A stretch of DNA of 39,464 nt from Pseudomonadota bacterium. Its GTDB lineage: Bacteria; Pseudomonadota; Gammaproteobacteria; Steroidobacterales; MnTg04. Position numbers and translations under genes: made by a program. Each line of letters starts with the position of its first letter. Position 1 is the first letter of the stretch. Positions 1 through 9,536 of this stretch are shown here, one piece after another. The notes under the pieces were generated by a model. It saw nothing but the letters and a program-made list of their open reading frames with translations. It was not told the DNA's origin and ran no database searches. The DNA is taken from assembly GCA_022560735.1 (NCBI GenBank), contig JADFSO010000024.1, forward strand, positions 1-39,464, written 5' to 3'.

Positions 1-1988
1 GAGTGAGTGTCCAGAAAGAATTCCTTCGACGGCGCAATCTGGATCGCGTGCTGGCCAGGGGCTTGAGTGAGGCGCGCAAACCCCTTCCCCTCCAGGCTCA
101 CTCTATACAAGTGAGTATCGTAGGGGCGGCTTCTGTCATCGTGCGCGGTGAAGTAGATCCAGCCGATTCTCTCGTCGACACTAATGATCTCCACGACCGG
201 AAAGTTGCCTTCCGTGAGTTGTCGAATGAGGTTCCCGTTGATGTCAAACAGGTAGAGGTGATTCCACCCATCCCGTTCTGACATCCAGATGAATTTCTTG
301 CCATGCTCCAAAAACGTCATCAGGCTGGTTCGTGAGAAATCCCAACCATTGACGAATGTTTCGCGCGTTTCACTGATCACCACCCGCGCGGCGCCAGTCG
401 TTGGGTTGGCGGCCACCAATTCAAACTTCTTGTACTCACGGTCGCTCCGAACAAACCACAATTCGGAACTATCGGCTGGCCAACCCAAGATGTAGATCTC
501 TTCGTTTGGCCACGGCCCAGCACCCACAGGCACCTGCTTTTTGGAAAGAACATCCACCACCAAGAGCTCGATCTGGGCAACAGTCCCACCGGCGATAGGG
601 TAGTATTCCCACGTCACCTCCTCGGTCGGCTTGAGCCAGTGCACGATGGGCATCTTCACCACCTTGCGGGAGTCCACCTTCTTCGCCGCGAGCTTGAGGC
701 TGTTGGGCGACCACCAATTTCGATCACCCCAACTTGGAACCAACCAACCGTAGTCCTCGATCCCGTCGTTGGTGAGGGCAACAGAGCGGTCGTCACGGCT
801 CGACCGCAACCAAATGTTGTGATCCTTTATGCTGGCAAGCCAGTGTTTGTCAGGCGAGGGCACATCCCCCGCTTGTGGAACCAGCCGTTTTTTCTCCTCC
901 TGCGACAAGGCAGGAGTTTGCGTGATTACGTAGCTGTCAAGCTGGAGCATAAAGTCCTTGTTTTCCAGAGTGAACTTGATCGCTTTTTCATCGTCGTCCG
1001 CGAAAGTGAATGCCTCAAACGGAAGTCCCTTGTACGGCGGCTCGTGGCCTAACACGGTAGTGAGCTCTTGACGCACCAGCGCCGTGTCAAACAGGGGCGT
1101 CTTCGCGTTGGCCTTGGGATTAACCTTGTAGATGACGGTGTTTGCAGGTGCGCCTTCCGCATACCAAAAGCTACTGCCGTCGGCCATCCAATGGGGCTCG
1201 ATTGACCCACCTTTCACATAGGAGGGAAACTCCAGGTACCGGTAGTACATCGCTTCCCGCGCGGATTGTCCGCCTTGCTGAGCAGGTGTTGGGCGCGGTT
1301 TCCCCAACGCGATGGCCAGCGATTTCGGGAGTTCTCGATATTCACCCAACGGCGGTAACCCGACTTCAGCCCGACGCTTTTCGACATGTTTGAGGTCCTC
1401 GATGGGAAAGTACCGGCGTACGCCGTCAATGACGCCATTCTGTGTCCCGTAAACTTGCGGCTTTCCTTCCCTGGTACGTACGCGATCCGTCAGATACGCC
1501 ACGTGGACTGCCGAGACCTGGCCGTGCTTAAGCGCCGCTTTCATCAAATCGAGACATCTGCGCTGAAACTTTGTGTCATGGTCAGCATGAATGGCCACTG
1601 ACCATGCAGCCTTTGCGCCGTCCTTGCCGACCATTCTCCGTGTCGGCCAGCCGAATTCATCGACGATCAGCTTCATCCGATCGGTGTTGCGCCAGTCGAT
1701 CCTTGATTCCTCTTCGAGCAACTCGGGCGTCTCACCCTCCGAGTTGATTCGCCCGCGCACAGCCTGATCTTTTTTGGCCATGCCGAGAAGCTCGCTGCGG
1801 AGGGCCGGGTCTGAGCCGGGGAATGCCTCGCCATCCGAAGCAGGACGGCTGTCCCCCGCTTGCGACGCTATGAATCCAGACATCACCTGATGCCCCGATT
1901 CCGACGGCTCGTCAGAGCGAGCCAAGGGTGCGGCCGCCACGAGGCCGGTGGCGAGTAGGACAATGCCTCGTGCTGCTAGACCAAACAT
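1..1988 (-). CDS. S9 (DPP IV-type) peptidase with N-terminal DUF6624-like domain, 3' end cut by window edge
   Basis: The frame is open from the ATG at 1988 to the window edge (662 codons), with GGAG six bases upstream of the start. Residues 1-24 look like a signal peptide. Residues about 63-222 resemble DUF6624: WSVAIHADHD near 129, FQRRCLDLM near 141, YLTDRV near 165 and GKPQVYGTQ near 175. From residue 240 the protein aligns almost end to end with the neighbouring peptidase (YRYLEFPSYVKGGS, HWMADGSSFWYAEGAP, SERDGWNHLYLFD), which covers the DPP IV beta-propeller. The Ser-Asp-His catalytic domain would lie beyond base 1. The start is 14 bases after the stop of the upstream paralogue, so the two are probably one operon. 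The fold assignment is firm. The DUF6624 call is from recall of family motifs, and the substrate is unknown. Confidence 0.8.
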   Translation of the reverse strand, partial: MFGLAARGIVLLATGLVAAAPLARSDEPSESGHQVMSGFIASQAGDSRPASDGEAFPGSDPALRSELLGMAKKDQAVRGRINSEGETPELLEEESRIDWRNTDRMKLIVDEFGWPTRRMVGKDGAKAAWSVAIHADHDTKFQRRCLDLMKAALKHGQVSAVHVAYLTDRVRTREGKPQVYGTQNGVIDGVRRYFPIEDLKHVEKRRAEVGLPPLGEYRELPKSLAIALGKPRPTPAQQGGQSAREAMYYRYLEFPSYVKGGSIEPHWMADGSSFWYAEGAPANTVIYKVNPKANAKTPLFDTALVRQELTTVLGHEPPYKGLPFEAFTFADDDEKAIKFTLENKDFMLQLDSYVITQTPALSQEEKKRLVPQAGDVPSPDKHWLASIKDHNIWLRSSRDDRSVALTNDGIEDYGWLVPSWGDRNWWSPNSLKLAAKKVDSRKVVKMPIVHWLKPTEEVTWEYYPIAGGTVAQIELLVVDVLSKKQVPVGAGPWPNEEIYILGWPADSSELWFVRSDREYKKFELVAANPTTGAARVVISETRETFVNGWDFSRTSLMTFLEHGKKFIWMSERDGWNHLYLFDINGNLIRQLTEGNFPVVEIISVDERIGWIYFTAHDDRSRPYDTHLYRVSLEGKGFARLTQAPGQHAIQIAPSKEFFLDTH

Positions 1989-2002
1989 TTTCGTCTCCAC
2001 CA

Positions 2003-4246
2003 TTACGGTTTCAGGTGCTCCTGAAAGTAGCGGCGAATAGCCTCCTGCACATGGGCAAAGCTTTCCTCTGTAACATCGTGGCCCTGTCCCGGCAGGACGA
2101 GTAGATCATAGGATTTTCCCGCCCGGTTCAACGCATCAATCATTTTCATCGTATTGGAGAAGGGAACGTTGACATCGCTTGTGCCATGTATGAGTAGCAG
2201 CTTTCCTTTGAGCTGGTCAGCCAAGCGGAGATTCGATGCATAGGTGTACGCATCTTTATTCTTTTCGATTGGGCCCATTCGGGACTCCATAGCCCAATGC
2301 GCTGCAAGGTCCGTTTCCGGCGACCAGGCGACACCAAAGTGATAAACATCAGGCGCCAGCAGCATGCCGCGGATGGCCATGTAACCGCCGTGCGACCCTC
2401 CGAAAAGTCCCACCCGCCCAAGATCCATATAGGGTCGTGTTTCGGCCAGCTGTTTAAGTGTCGCCACGTGATCGGGAATTTCGTGGCGTCCAAGTTGTTC
2501 AAAACCCGTTCTCCCAAAAAAATCCCGTCCCCGTCCATCGGTCCCTCGGTTATCCACGATGAAAACGATGAATCCCAACTGAGCAAATGCTCGGGCCCAC
2601 CGCCCCCCGGCGAAGCGATGCGGAACGACGCTCAAAGCCCCGTAGATTTGATCGATCACCGGATATTTCTTTTCCGGGTCAAAATCGTACGGTTTGAAGA
2701 GCACGCCATAAAGATCGGTTGTCCCATCGGCGGCTTTGACCACGAATTCCTCGGGAGGCTCCCACTTCAATTCGTTGACGAGCGCATCGATTTTGGCCTT
2801 AGACAGGACTTGCAGCAGGGTGTCATCCGCCCGCCGCAACTCCACTGCGGGCGGCCGATCCACATTCGAGTGTGTGTCGAGGAAAAACTCCGTCGATGGT
2901 GCGAACACAATTTCGTGCTGACCGGTTCCTTCCGTCAGTCGAGTAAAGTTGTTGCCTTCCAAGTTTATACGGTAGAGATGCGTATCGTAGAGTCGTTTTT
3001 CAGCACGCGCCGTGAAATATACCCAGCCGCGCTCTTCGTCCACTGCAACCACTTCCATCACCGGGAAGGATCCCTTGGTGAGCCGCCGAATTAGCTTCCC
3101 GTTCATGTCATACAGATAAAGGTGATACCAGCCGTCCCGTTCCGATATCCAGATGAATTGGTCGCTATTCTTCAGCAGAGTAAAAGTTTTCGCGCCTTGT
3201 CCTCGACCGAACCAGGGACGGGATTCCGTAATGATGAGTCTCGTCCGGCCCGTCGCAGGGTCGGCTCCCATCAAGTCCACCCGCTCCCAATAGCGATCCA
3301 CCCTATAGAACAACAACTCGGATCCATCGCTCCGCCAGCCAACGATGAGAGCGTACTGGTCCGGCCCCAACCCGGTTTCAACCCGCGTTCGTTTTTGGGA
3401 GAGGATATCCACGATGAACAGTTCGGTCTGCGGTATAGGCTCGCCGGCCCGACTATAGAAGATCCATCGCACTTCCTCGATCGGCTTGAGGTAATCGACG
3501 ATCGGAATCTTCGGTACCTTGCGGTAGTCTCCCTTTTTGACCGCCAGCTTGGAGCTATCCGGCGACCAAGCAGCCCATTTGCTATAGGATCGTACTGGGA
3601 CGTCGCGCCACTCGTACCCTTCTATACCATCGGTTGTTAGCTGAACTCTTCTGCCATCGGTAGTGGAACGTAGCCAAACATTGCGATCCTCCAAGAAGGC
3701 GAACCAGCGCCCGTCCGGTGAACGTATCTCCATCAGGTCCATGTCGGGAAACCCGGCCCCTTTCCGTGTTATCTGCGGAACAAGTCTGCGTTGCTCCTCC
3801 TCGGATACGGGCGGAGCAGGCGTGATGGTGTAGGTGTCGAACCTGAGGACAAAAACCTTATCCTCCACTGTAAACTTGACCGCCGCCTCGTCTTGGTCCG
3901 CGAAATTGAACTCCTCGAAGGGAAGGCCGTGGTGAGGCGGTTCGGCGCCCAGCACACCAGTGAGCACCTGACGCACACGCGCGATGTCGAACAACGGCGT
4001 CTTCGTGTTGGCCTTTGGATCCACCTTGTAGATGATGGTGTTTTCAGGTGCGCCTTCCGCGTACCAAAAGCTGCTGCCATCGGCCATCCAGTGAGACTCG
4101 ATCGAGCCGCCTTTAACATACTTGGGGAACTCCAGATAGCGGCGATACATCTCCTCGCGCGCGGACTGTTCTTTCGGCTGGGCGTTGACTGGTGATGTGA
4201 TCAGGACCAGGCCGATCACTGCACACAATATTGCTCCTCTTGTCAT
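2003..4246 (-). CDS. Secreted S9B (DPP IV-type) prolyl oligopeptidase-family serine peptidase
   Basis: This predicted periplasmic exopeptidase has 747 residues. The chosen ATG at 4246 has a GGGAGG ribosome binding site five bases upstream and starts a clear signal peptide (MTRGAILCAVIGLVLITSPV, cleavage after NAQ). A longer frame to 4351 adds 35 unlikely residues. The N-terminal two thirds form the DPP IV beta-propeller. The alpha/beta hydrolase end carries the triad: Ser618 in GGSHGGY, Asp691 in HGTSDVNV and His723 in PGQGH. Families of this type release N-terminal dipeptides, often after proline, but specificity is not readable here. It is the upstream partner of a tandem duplication. The copy at 1-1988 keeps the same propeller but has an added N-terminal domain that this one lacks. 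Confidence 0.9.
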   Translation of the reverse strand: MTRGAILCAVIGLVLITSPVNAQPKEQSAREEMYRRYLEFPKYVKGGSIESHWMADGSSFWYAEGAPENTIIYKVDPKANTKTPLFDIARVRQVLTGVLGAEPPHHGLPFEEFNFADQDEAAVKFTVEDKVFVLRFDTYTITPAPPVSEEEQRRLVPQITRKGAGFPDMDLMEIRSPDGRWFAFLEDRNVWLRSTTDGRRVQLTTDGIEGYEWRDVPVRSYSKWAAWSPDSSKLAVKKGDYRKVPKIPIVDYLKPIEEVRWIFYSRAGEPIPQTELFIVDILSQKRTRVETGLGPDQYALIVGWRSDGSELLFYRVDRYWERVDLMGADPATGRTRLIITESRPWFGRGQGAKTFTLLKNSDQFIWISERDGWYHLYLYDMNGKLIRRLTKGSFPVMEVVAVDEERGWVYFTARAEKRLYDTHLYRINLEGNNFTRLTEGTGQHEIVFAPSTEFFLDTHSNVDRPPAVELRRADDTLLQVLSKAKIDALVNELKWEPPEEFVVKAADGTTDLYGVLFKPYDFDPEKKYPVIDQIYGALSVVPHRFAGGRWARAFAQLGFIVFIVDNRGTDGRGRDFFGRTGFEQLGRHEIPDHVATLKQLAETRPYMDLGRVGLFGGSHGGYMAIRGMLLAPDVYHFGVAWSPETDLAAHWAMESRMGPIEKNKDAYTYASNLRLADQLKGKLLLIHGTSDVNVPFSNTMKMIDALNRAGKSYDLLVLPGQGHDVTEESFAHVQEAIRRYFQEHLKP

Positions 4247-4435
4247 CGGCGCCTCCCGATCAGATTGTAGTAGGGTATTGCTTTCGCCAGGCCGGGTCCA
4301 TACGGGTCGAGAGACGCCCCTCGGCACCTCTGAATAAGGGGTCGGATCCAATTATTTGAATGACCGCGATCTTCGGGATCGCTCGCAGACAGGCCCGATA
4401 GCCAAGCGATTGCGTTTCGAGCCGGGAGGCATGTG

Positions 4436-5962
4436 ATGGACAGAATACGTCACCTAAGTTGTTCGCTCATTACTGCCTTCGCGCTGAGCATTCTCCTGGG
4501 TTGTACGTCAGAGTCGCCCGACCAGGCCGATGCGGAGCCGGTAGCCGCTTCTGCGCTGGTAGGCCTCTGGCAGGGTTTCACATATCTGGAAGGGCGGGAG
4601 ATCCGTGTCGAAATCGAAATAAGCCAGAACTCCGAGGGGGAACTGGCCGGCGTCGCGAACTTGCGCGATACCAGCACAATGGGCGTCCCGCTTGAAGTGG
4701 AACTCGCTGGCGACACTGTCAACCTCAGCACTGGTTCCGGCTCCCTCTTTAAGGGCCAGCTGTCAGACGATCTCCGGTCCATCGACGGACAGCTCTTTGT
4801 GGGTACGAAAGACAGCTGGTACAGCCTCGTTCTGAAGAAGGACAACGAGGCGTTTCGCCGGTTCGAGGTGCCACGTCTGACCGACGCTGGAGCGGTCCAG
4901 CGCAACTATTCGTATCAACCTCCGCGGGCAGCAACAGATGGCTGGCCGGTGTCCACCCTGGCTACCGAAGCTATAGACGAACGGCCAATAACGAGCATGG
5001 TCGAAAGTGTGCTCCGGGAGGAGCAGGGACTCCCTGAGGCGATCCTAATCGCGAGGAACGGAAAGCTCGTTCTGGAGGAGTATTTCTACGGCTATTCCAG
5101 GGACCGCATACACCCGATCCAGTCGGTCACAAAAAGCGTGATGTCACTGCTGGTCGGTATCGCTCAGGATGGCGGTTTCGTAGGCGGCATGGATGCACCG
5201 GTTTACACGTTTTTCCCCGAGCACGCGGGCAAGAAGTGGATTGATCGGAAGTATCCGATCACGTTGGCCCATCTCCTAACCATGTCCGCAGCGATCGACT
5301 GGAATGACGTCGGCGATGAGACAGTCAATCCCTATGAATCAACCGCGGCCATGCATCGATCGGGCGACTGGATCGGATACGTGCTGGACCTAGATCAGGC
5401 CGGCATACCGGGAGAGGTCGCATCGTACACCGGTGGGCTCTCGATCTTGTTGGGGGGCGTCATCCGTAACGCGACGGGGAAGTACGCTGATGAGTTTGCA
5501 GAGGAAACGCTGTTTGCTGACCTTCATGTGTCCAGCTACCGGTGGCAAAAAGCTGGGGACGGAACTCGTGAGACGGGTGGGGGCTTGACTTTGACAGCCT
5601 ACGATCTCGCCAAAATGGGCCAACTCGTGCTTGATAAGGGCATGTGGAACGGCAAACGGGTGGTCTCCGGCAGGTGGATCGCAGAGTCGGTCAAGCGCCA
5701 TCTGCCGCTGGCCGAAGGTGCTCTGGGTGGCTCGCCCTACGCGACAGGCTTCGCCTACCACTGGTGGATTCAGAGCTACGAAGTGAATGATATGACCACC
5801 CAGGCGATCGTGGGACGTGGCTACGGGGGCCAGTACCTGGGGATCTTCCCGACTCTGAACACCGTGGTTGTCATGAACAACGGAGAATGGGGTAATCCAC
5901 GGGAGCGGGTTTTCGACTATGACGTCATCGTCGAGAAGTGGATCCTCCCCGCACTGAGGTGA
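4436..5962 (+). CDS. Serine beta-lactamase-fold hydrolase, lipoprotein
   Basis: The 508-residue protein has a lipobox ending in Cys23 (ILLGC), so it is probably anchored in a membrane facing the periplasm. Residues about 40-135 form a small beta-rich domain. From about 185 it is a beta-lactamase/class C (Pfam Beta-lactamase) domain, with the nucleophile motif Ser230-Val-Thr-Lys233 and a Tyr331 in SYTGG at the second motif position. The GYGGQYLGIF stretch sits where class C enzymes have their third motif. Such proteins are mostly esterases or peptidases rather than antibiotic-resistance enzymes. GGGAGG six bases before ATG 4436 decides the start; GTG 4433 is an alternative. It is divergent from the S9 peptidases. 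The substrate is unknown. Confidence 0.85.
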   Translation: MDRIRHLSCSLITAFALSILLGCTSESPDQADAEPVAASALVGLWQGFTYLEGREIRVEIEISQNSEGELAGVANLRDTSTMGVPLEVELAGDTVNLSTGSGSLFKGQLSDDLRSIDGQLFVGTKDSWYSLVLKKDNEAFRRFEVPRLTDAGAVQRNYSYQPPRAATDGWPVSTLATEAIDERPITSMVESVLREEQGLPEAILIARNGKLVLEEYFYGYSRDRIHPIQSVTKSVMSLLVGIAQDGGFVGGMDAPVYTFFPEHAGKKWIDRKYPITLAHLLTMSAAIDWNDVGDETVNPYESTAAMHRSGDWIGYVLDLDQAGIPGEVASYTGGLSILLGGVIRNATGKYADEFAEETLFADLHVSSYRWQKAGDGTRETGGGLTLTAYDLAKMGQLVLDKGMWNGKRVVSGRWIAESVKRHLPLAEGALGGSPYATGFAYHWWIQSYEVNDMTTQAIVGRGYGGQYLGIFPTLNTVVVMNNGEWGNPRERVFDYDVIVEKWILPALR

Positions 5963-6386
5963 CGGCGGATGCGGGGCAGCAGATGTGTCAGGTTTTCCTC
6001 GGTGTTGATATGTTGAAGGGGGCGAAAACTCCATCGGAACTATGCGATCGCCAAAAATGCGATGATCCATGCTCGGAAAAGTGCGATAGAAAATGGTGCC
6101 GAATGTAGTGCCAGTGTAGTGATTAAGTTACCGTTATCGTAGACTTGGCGATCCCTGGCGAGGAGGCGGCTTGAACAACTTAATAGCTTAACGCCGGGTT
6201 CCACCCCGATTTCCCGGACGCCTTAGAAAAGGCCGATAATGGCCGCGGAGGTGTGTCATGGCAGGTTTGGTCATAAAGGTAACCACCAGCAAAGCGTGTA
6301 GCACGGATGCCGGTCGCTCCACTGAGCCGTAGCTACACAGCCTCGGCCAATGTGTGACTTACCCCCTATTTGTGGGAGACAGATCA
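5963..6386. other. Intergenic stretch, no gene seen
   Basis: The 424 bases between the beta-lactamase-fold gene and the MDR oxidoreductase hold only short frames without a ribosome binding site or recognisable protein. No clear terminator hairpin or promoter could be assigned by eye. GGGAG nine bases before 6387 is the ribosome binding site of the next gene. Confidence 0.5.
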
Positions 6387-7490
6387 ATGAAACTACGTTA
6401 CAAAGTCGCGGGCGGTATCCTGATTTTCCTGGCGGTTGCGATATTGTCACTGGCCCTTGTTCTGAGCCACAACTCTGCCTGCGGACCGGCACCTGCGGTC
6501 TCCGCTGAAACCGACCTGATGAAAGCCATTGTGTATCGTTGCTATGGTTCACCCGAAGTCCTTGAGTTTGCAGACGTCGAAAAGCCGTCGCCTGCGGACG
6601 ATGAGGTCCTGGTAAGGGTCCACGCAGCTTCCGTCAATCCGCTTGACTGGCACTACATGAGAGGCTCTCCGTATGTCATGCGCCTGATGACTGGCCTGGG
6701 CGCACCGGATCGAACAAGACTGGGAGTGGATTTTGCAGGAACGGTCGAAGCAGTCGGCAAAAACGTCACGAAGTTCAAGCCGGGAGATGAGGTATTTGGC
6801 GGCAGCGGCGGAGCCTTCGCCGAGTATATAACTGTTGGTGAAGATAAGGCCCTGGCGCTGAAACCGGCCAACATGACATTTGAGCAGTCGGCTACCGTAG
6901 CTATAGCGGGAATCACTGCCCTTCAGGCTCTTCGTGACAAGGGAAAAATAAAGCCGGGGCAGAAAGTCCTGATCAACGGCGCGTCGGGCGGCGTGGGAAC
7001 ATTTGCTGTGCAGATCGCCAAGTCATTCGGTGCGGAGGTAACCGGCGTATGCAGCACACGGAATGTGGCAATGGTTCGATCGATCGGGGCCGATCACGTC
7101 ATCGATTACACTCAGGACGATTACACCAAAAGCGGGCAACGTTACGACCTGATCATCGATAATGTCGGCAATCACTCGCTGTTGGCGAACAGGCGAGCTC
7201 TTGATCCCGATGGCATTTTGGTCATGGTCGGAGGAGCAAAAGGCAATTGGCTCGCGCCTTTAATGGGTCCGATCAAGGCGCTAATGTTGTCACCGTTCGT
7301 GGAACAGGAATTCGTCATGCTCCTGGCGAGACTGCGCAAAGATGACCTGGCCATTCTGCGCGACCTCATGCAAACCGGAAAGGTGACGCCGGTGATTGAC
7401 CGACGTTACCGGTTGAGCGAGGTCCCGGCGGCGATCCGGTATTCGGAAAAAGGCCACGCGCGAGGAAAAATAGTAATCAATCTGGATTAG
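6387..7490 (+). CDS. MDR-family NAD(P)-dependent alcohol/quinone oxidoreductase with N-terminal membrane anchor
   Basis: The 367-residue protein is a zinc-independent medium-chain dehydrogenase/reductase of the quinone-oxidoreductase type. The GroES-like domain starts at MKAIVYRCYG (residue 45), with GVDFAGTVEAVG near 113. The Rossmann nucleotide motif is GASGGVG at 198-204. The C-terminal GHARGKIVINL is typical of the family. Unlike most members it has a 44-residue N-terminal extension with one hydrophobic segment at about 8-27, so it may be tethered to the inner membrane. The start at 6387 has GGGAG nine bases upstream. An internal ATG at 6519 would give a normal soluble enzyme. It converges with the gene at 7557. 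The physiological substrate is unknown. Confidence 0.85.
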   Translation: MKLRYKVAGGILIFLAVAILSLALVLSHNSACGPAPAVSAETDLMKAIVYRCYGSPEVLEFADVEKPSPADDEVLVRVHAASVNPLDWHYMRGSPYVMRLMTGLGAPDRTRLGVDFAGTVEAVGKNVTKFKPGDEVFGGSGGAFAEYITVGEDKALALKPANMTFEQSATVAIAGITALQALRDKGKIKPGQKVLINGASGGVGTFAVQIAKSFGAEVTGVCSTRNVAMVRSIGADHVIDYTQDDYTKSGQRYDLIIDNVGNHSLLANRRALDPDGILVMVGGAKGNWLAPLMGPIKALMLSPFVEQEFVMLLARLRKDDLAILRDLMQTGKVTPVIDRRYRLSEVPAAIRYSEKGHARGKIVINLD

Positions 7491-7556
7491 AACCGCGGTG
7501 GAAAGTAATGCCGGTATAGACTGCCGGCAAATTACCGGGATCAGTACGGAACCATG

Positions 7557-8774
7557 TCAGGGAGCACCAACGATCTGATAGATTTCCCCGGCGCCGTAAT
7601 TCAGTACATACAATTCACCGTCCGCGCCCTCTGCGAACGACGAGATACTGAGCGTAGTATCGTCAAGCTCGTCGGGTGCAGTGCCTTGCACGCTGGTAGC
7701 CGGCACACCCCATATACGACCAGAGCCGAAGTCGCCAAATACATAGAAACCCTGCAAATTCGGAATGGCGGCGCCGCGATACACGAATCCGCCGGTTACC
7801 GAAATATTTCCACCGACATGGCCATATTCGGTGATTGGATCAACGTTGTTGGTTGAGCAACCTGTGGATGGTTCAAAACAATGTGCGCCCTCTCGCTCGT
7901 CCCAGCCATAATTCATTCCCAGTTCGACCCGGTCGATTTCTTCCCAGTCAGCTTGCCCGACATCGCCAACCCAGAGTTCCCCGGTCTGACTGTCAAAGCT
8001 GAAGCGCCAGGGATTTCGAAAACCCCAGGCATATATCTCCGGACAAGGCATCACACCGATGCCATTGACGCAGTTCGTATTGGACGAAAATGGATTAGTC
8101 GCTGGAATCGCGTAACGAGTTGGCGGCGTGACATCGATATCAAGGCGCACGATACTGCCCAGGATATGGCTGGTGTCCTGCGCACGTTCGTTAGGATCAC
8201 CTCCGCTGCCACCATCGCCAAACCCGATATAGAGAAACCCGTCCTGCCCAAACGCGATGTTGCCGCCATTGTGATTCGAAAAATCCTGTGGGACAGTCAG
8301 GATTTCGAACTCTGAAGTTTCGTCAAGATCTCCTGTTGCGGGATCGATGACGAAGCGCGAAATGACCGATACGAGAGGCGATCCGGTTCGTGTATAAGAA
8401 ACGTAAACACGGCCATTGGCGGCAAAATCAGGGTGAAAGGCCATACCAAGCAAACCGGCTTCGCTGGGCCCGGAATTTACTCGACCACTGATATCGATGA
8501 ACACGGAACTTGAAGATACGGTCGGGTCATTGTTGAACACTCTTATGACCCCTGACTGCTCAACGACAAACCACCGTGAAATATCGCTGGGCGCCTGCAT
8601 CAGGGCGACCGGAAGATTGAATGTGAGCTGATTGAAAACTCGCTGTACGCCTGTCTCCAGCGAAACCGGCGGCGGTGGTTGACTGACTGGTCCGGAACTG
8701 CCGCCGCCGCAAGAGTTGCTCGCCGCAACAAGAGCAAGCAGCAAACTCACAGCGATAACCGGATGATCGTTCAT
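7557..8774 (-). CDS. Glucose/sorbosone dehydrogenase-type (PQQ sugar dehydrogenase family) lipoprotein
   Basis: The 405-residue secreted beta-propeller belongs to the GSDH family, which includes soluble PQQ aldose dehydrogenases. Diagnostic blocks are GLLGMAFHPDFA, NHNGGNIAFGQDGFLYIGFGDGG, YAWGFRNPWRFSFD, LWVGDVGQADWEEID and GMNYGWDEREG. The N-terminus has a hydrophobic segment followed by SNSC at 19-22, a tentative lipobox. AGGAGG eight bases before ATG 8774 decides the start. Family knowledge suggests PQQ- and Ca-dependent sugar oxidation in the periplasm, but many members have no proven activity. The gene lies outside the xox cluster, yet is another possible user of PQQ in the same window. 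Confidence 0.88.
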   Translation of the reverse strand: MNDHPVIAVSLLLALVAASNSCGGGSSGPVSQPPPPVSLETGVQRVFNQLTFNLPVALMQAPSDISRWFVVEQSGVIRVFNNDPTVSSSSVFIDISGRVNSGPSEAGLLGMAFHPDFAANGRVYVSYTRTGSPLVSVISRFVIDPATGDLDETSEFEILTVPQDFSNHNGGNIAFGQDGFLYIGFGDGGSGGDPNERAQDTSHILGSIVRLDIDVTPPTRYAIPATNPFSSNTNCVNGIGVMPCPEIYAWGFRNPWRFSFDSQTGELWVGDVGQADWEEIDRVELGMNYGWDEREGAHCFEPSTGCSTNNVDPITEYGHVGGNISVTGGFVYRGAAIPNLQGFYVFGDFGSGRIWGVPATSVQGTAPDELDDTTLSISSFAEGADGELYVLNYGAGEIYQIVGAP

Positions 8775-8856
8775 TTGATTATCCTCCTGGACTTGCCCCG
8801 GTATTGATGACACTTTGGACCCTCAAAATGAGGCGCGTTCAAATCTTCCCGGTCTG

Positions 8857-9084
8857 CTAGCTTTCGGAAAAACGCCTGCGAAGGCACGCCCGTTTGGCCT
8901 TGAGCGACCTCCTGTTTTTGGTCAAGGTCGCGTCGATGGTATACCAGCCAGCGATCTGCAACAGCAAGAGCGTGGTTTTTTGACTGTCGCCCGCATCGGA
9001 CATTAACAAAGAGGTGGCAATTATTAGTGCCGCCCAAACGATGGCGTTGGTAAAAACCGGACGAGTATGGAATTTGTTTGTCAT
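8857..9084 (-). CDS. Small predicted membrane protein, function unknown
   Basis: The 75-residue protein has two hydrophobic segments (about 11-28 and 37-46) and a basic C-terminus (KNRRSLKAKRACLRRR). AAGGA nine bases before ATG 9084 supports translation. The pattern is that of small inner-membrane proteins found in many proteobacteria, but I do not recognise a named family. The stop of an XdhC relic lies 15 bases upstream, which suggests the relic was joined to this gene's leader by a rearrangement. It is followed by the GSDH-type gene on the same strand. Confidence 0.55.
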   Translation of the reverse strand: MTNKFHTRPVFTNAIVWAALIIATSLLMSDAGDSQKTTLLLLQIAGWYTIDATLTKNRRSLKAKRACLRRRFSES

Positions 9085-9099
9085 TACAGTTTTCCTTAT

Positions 9100-9342
9100 T
9101 TATGTGCTGGGAGTTGATTCGCTCGCATCAACATCGTCATTGGATGCTTGCTCTACCAGGTCACCTTCGAGACAGCCTCCGGAGATCAAACCAGCAAACT
9201 CGCCATTTTTGCGGATCAGCATCATGCCGCCGAGCTTACGATAAGTCGACCCCTCGGTCGCCGTGACCACGGCCAGTACCAGTGATCGATCGTTTTTGTG
9301 CTCGGCCAGAAAGGTGGCCAGTTCACGAAGCCCGAGATTCAT
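9100..9342 (-). pseudogene. XdhC/CoxI family N-terminal fragment
   Basis: The 80-residue frame matches the start of XdhC/CoxI proteins, which help insert molybdenum cofactor into xanthine dehydrogenase-type enzymes. The stretch LVLAVVTATEGSTYRKLGG followed by GLISGGCLEGDLVEQ is characteristic. Family members run to about 250-370 residues. Here similarity stops at residue 66 and the frame ends 15 residues later in unrelated sequence. The Rossmann-like second half is missing, so this is a truncated relic. No xanthine dehydrogenase genes are nearby. Confidence 0.75.
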
Positions 9343-9536
9343 CCGCTCATTGTGACCCTTGCAGGCCTAAGAGGTAAATGTCTGATGTAGCCGCATGGGG
9401 AATCCCGGTTCTCCCGACAACCCTGTCAATCTCACAATCTGCTGCAGATAAACTCAGGACGTTTACCAACGCTGGTGGCTATCACTCGCATGGCAGTGGT
9501 GGCTTGAAAAACTAAGAAACTTAACACCGGCACCGT

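Noticed and set aside
4436..5962. Antibiotic-resistance beta-lactamase
   Set aside because: It has the SxxK fold signature, but the lipoprotein form and missing canonical third motif fit esterase/peptidase relatives better.
7500..7545. Terminator between convergent genes (GCCGG ... CCGGC)
   Set aside because: Only a six-pair stem with a nine-base loop and no T run on either side.
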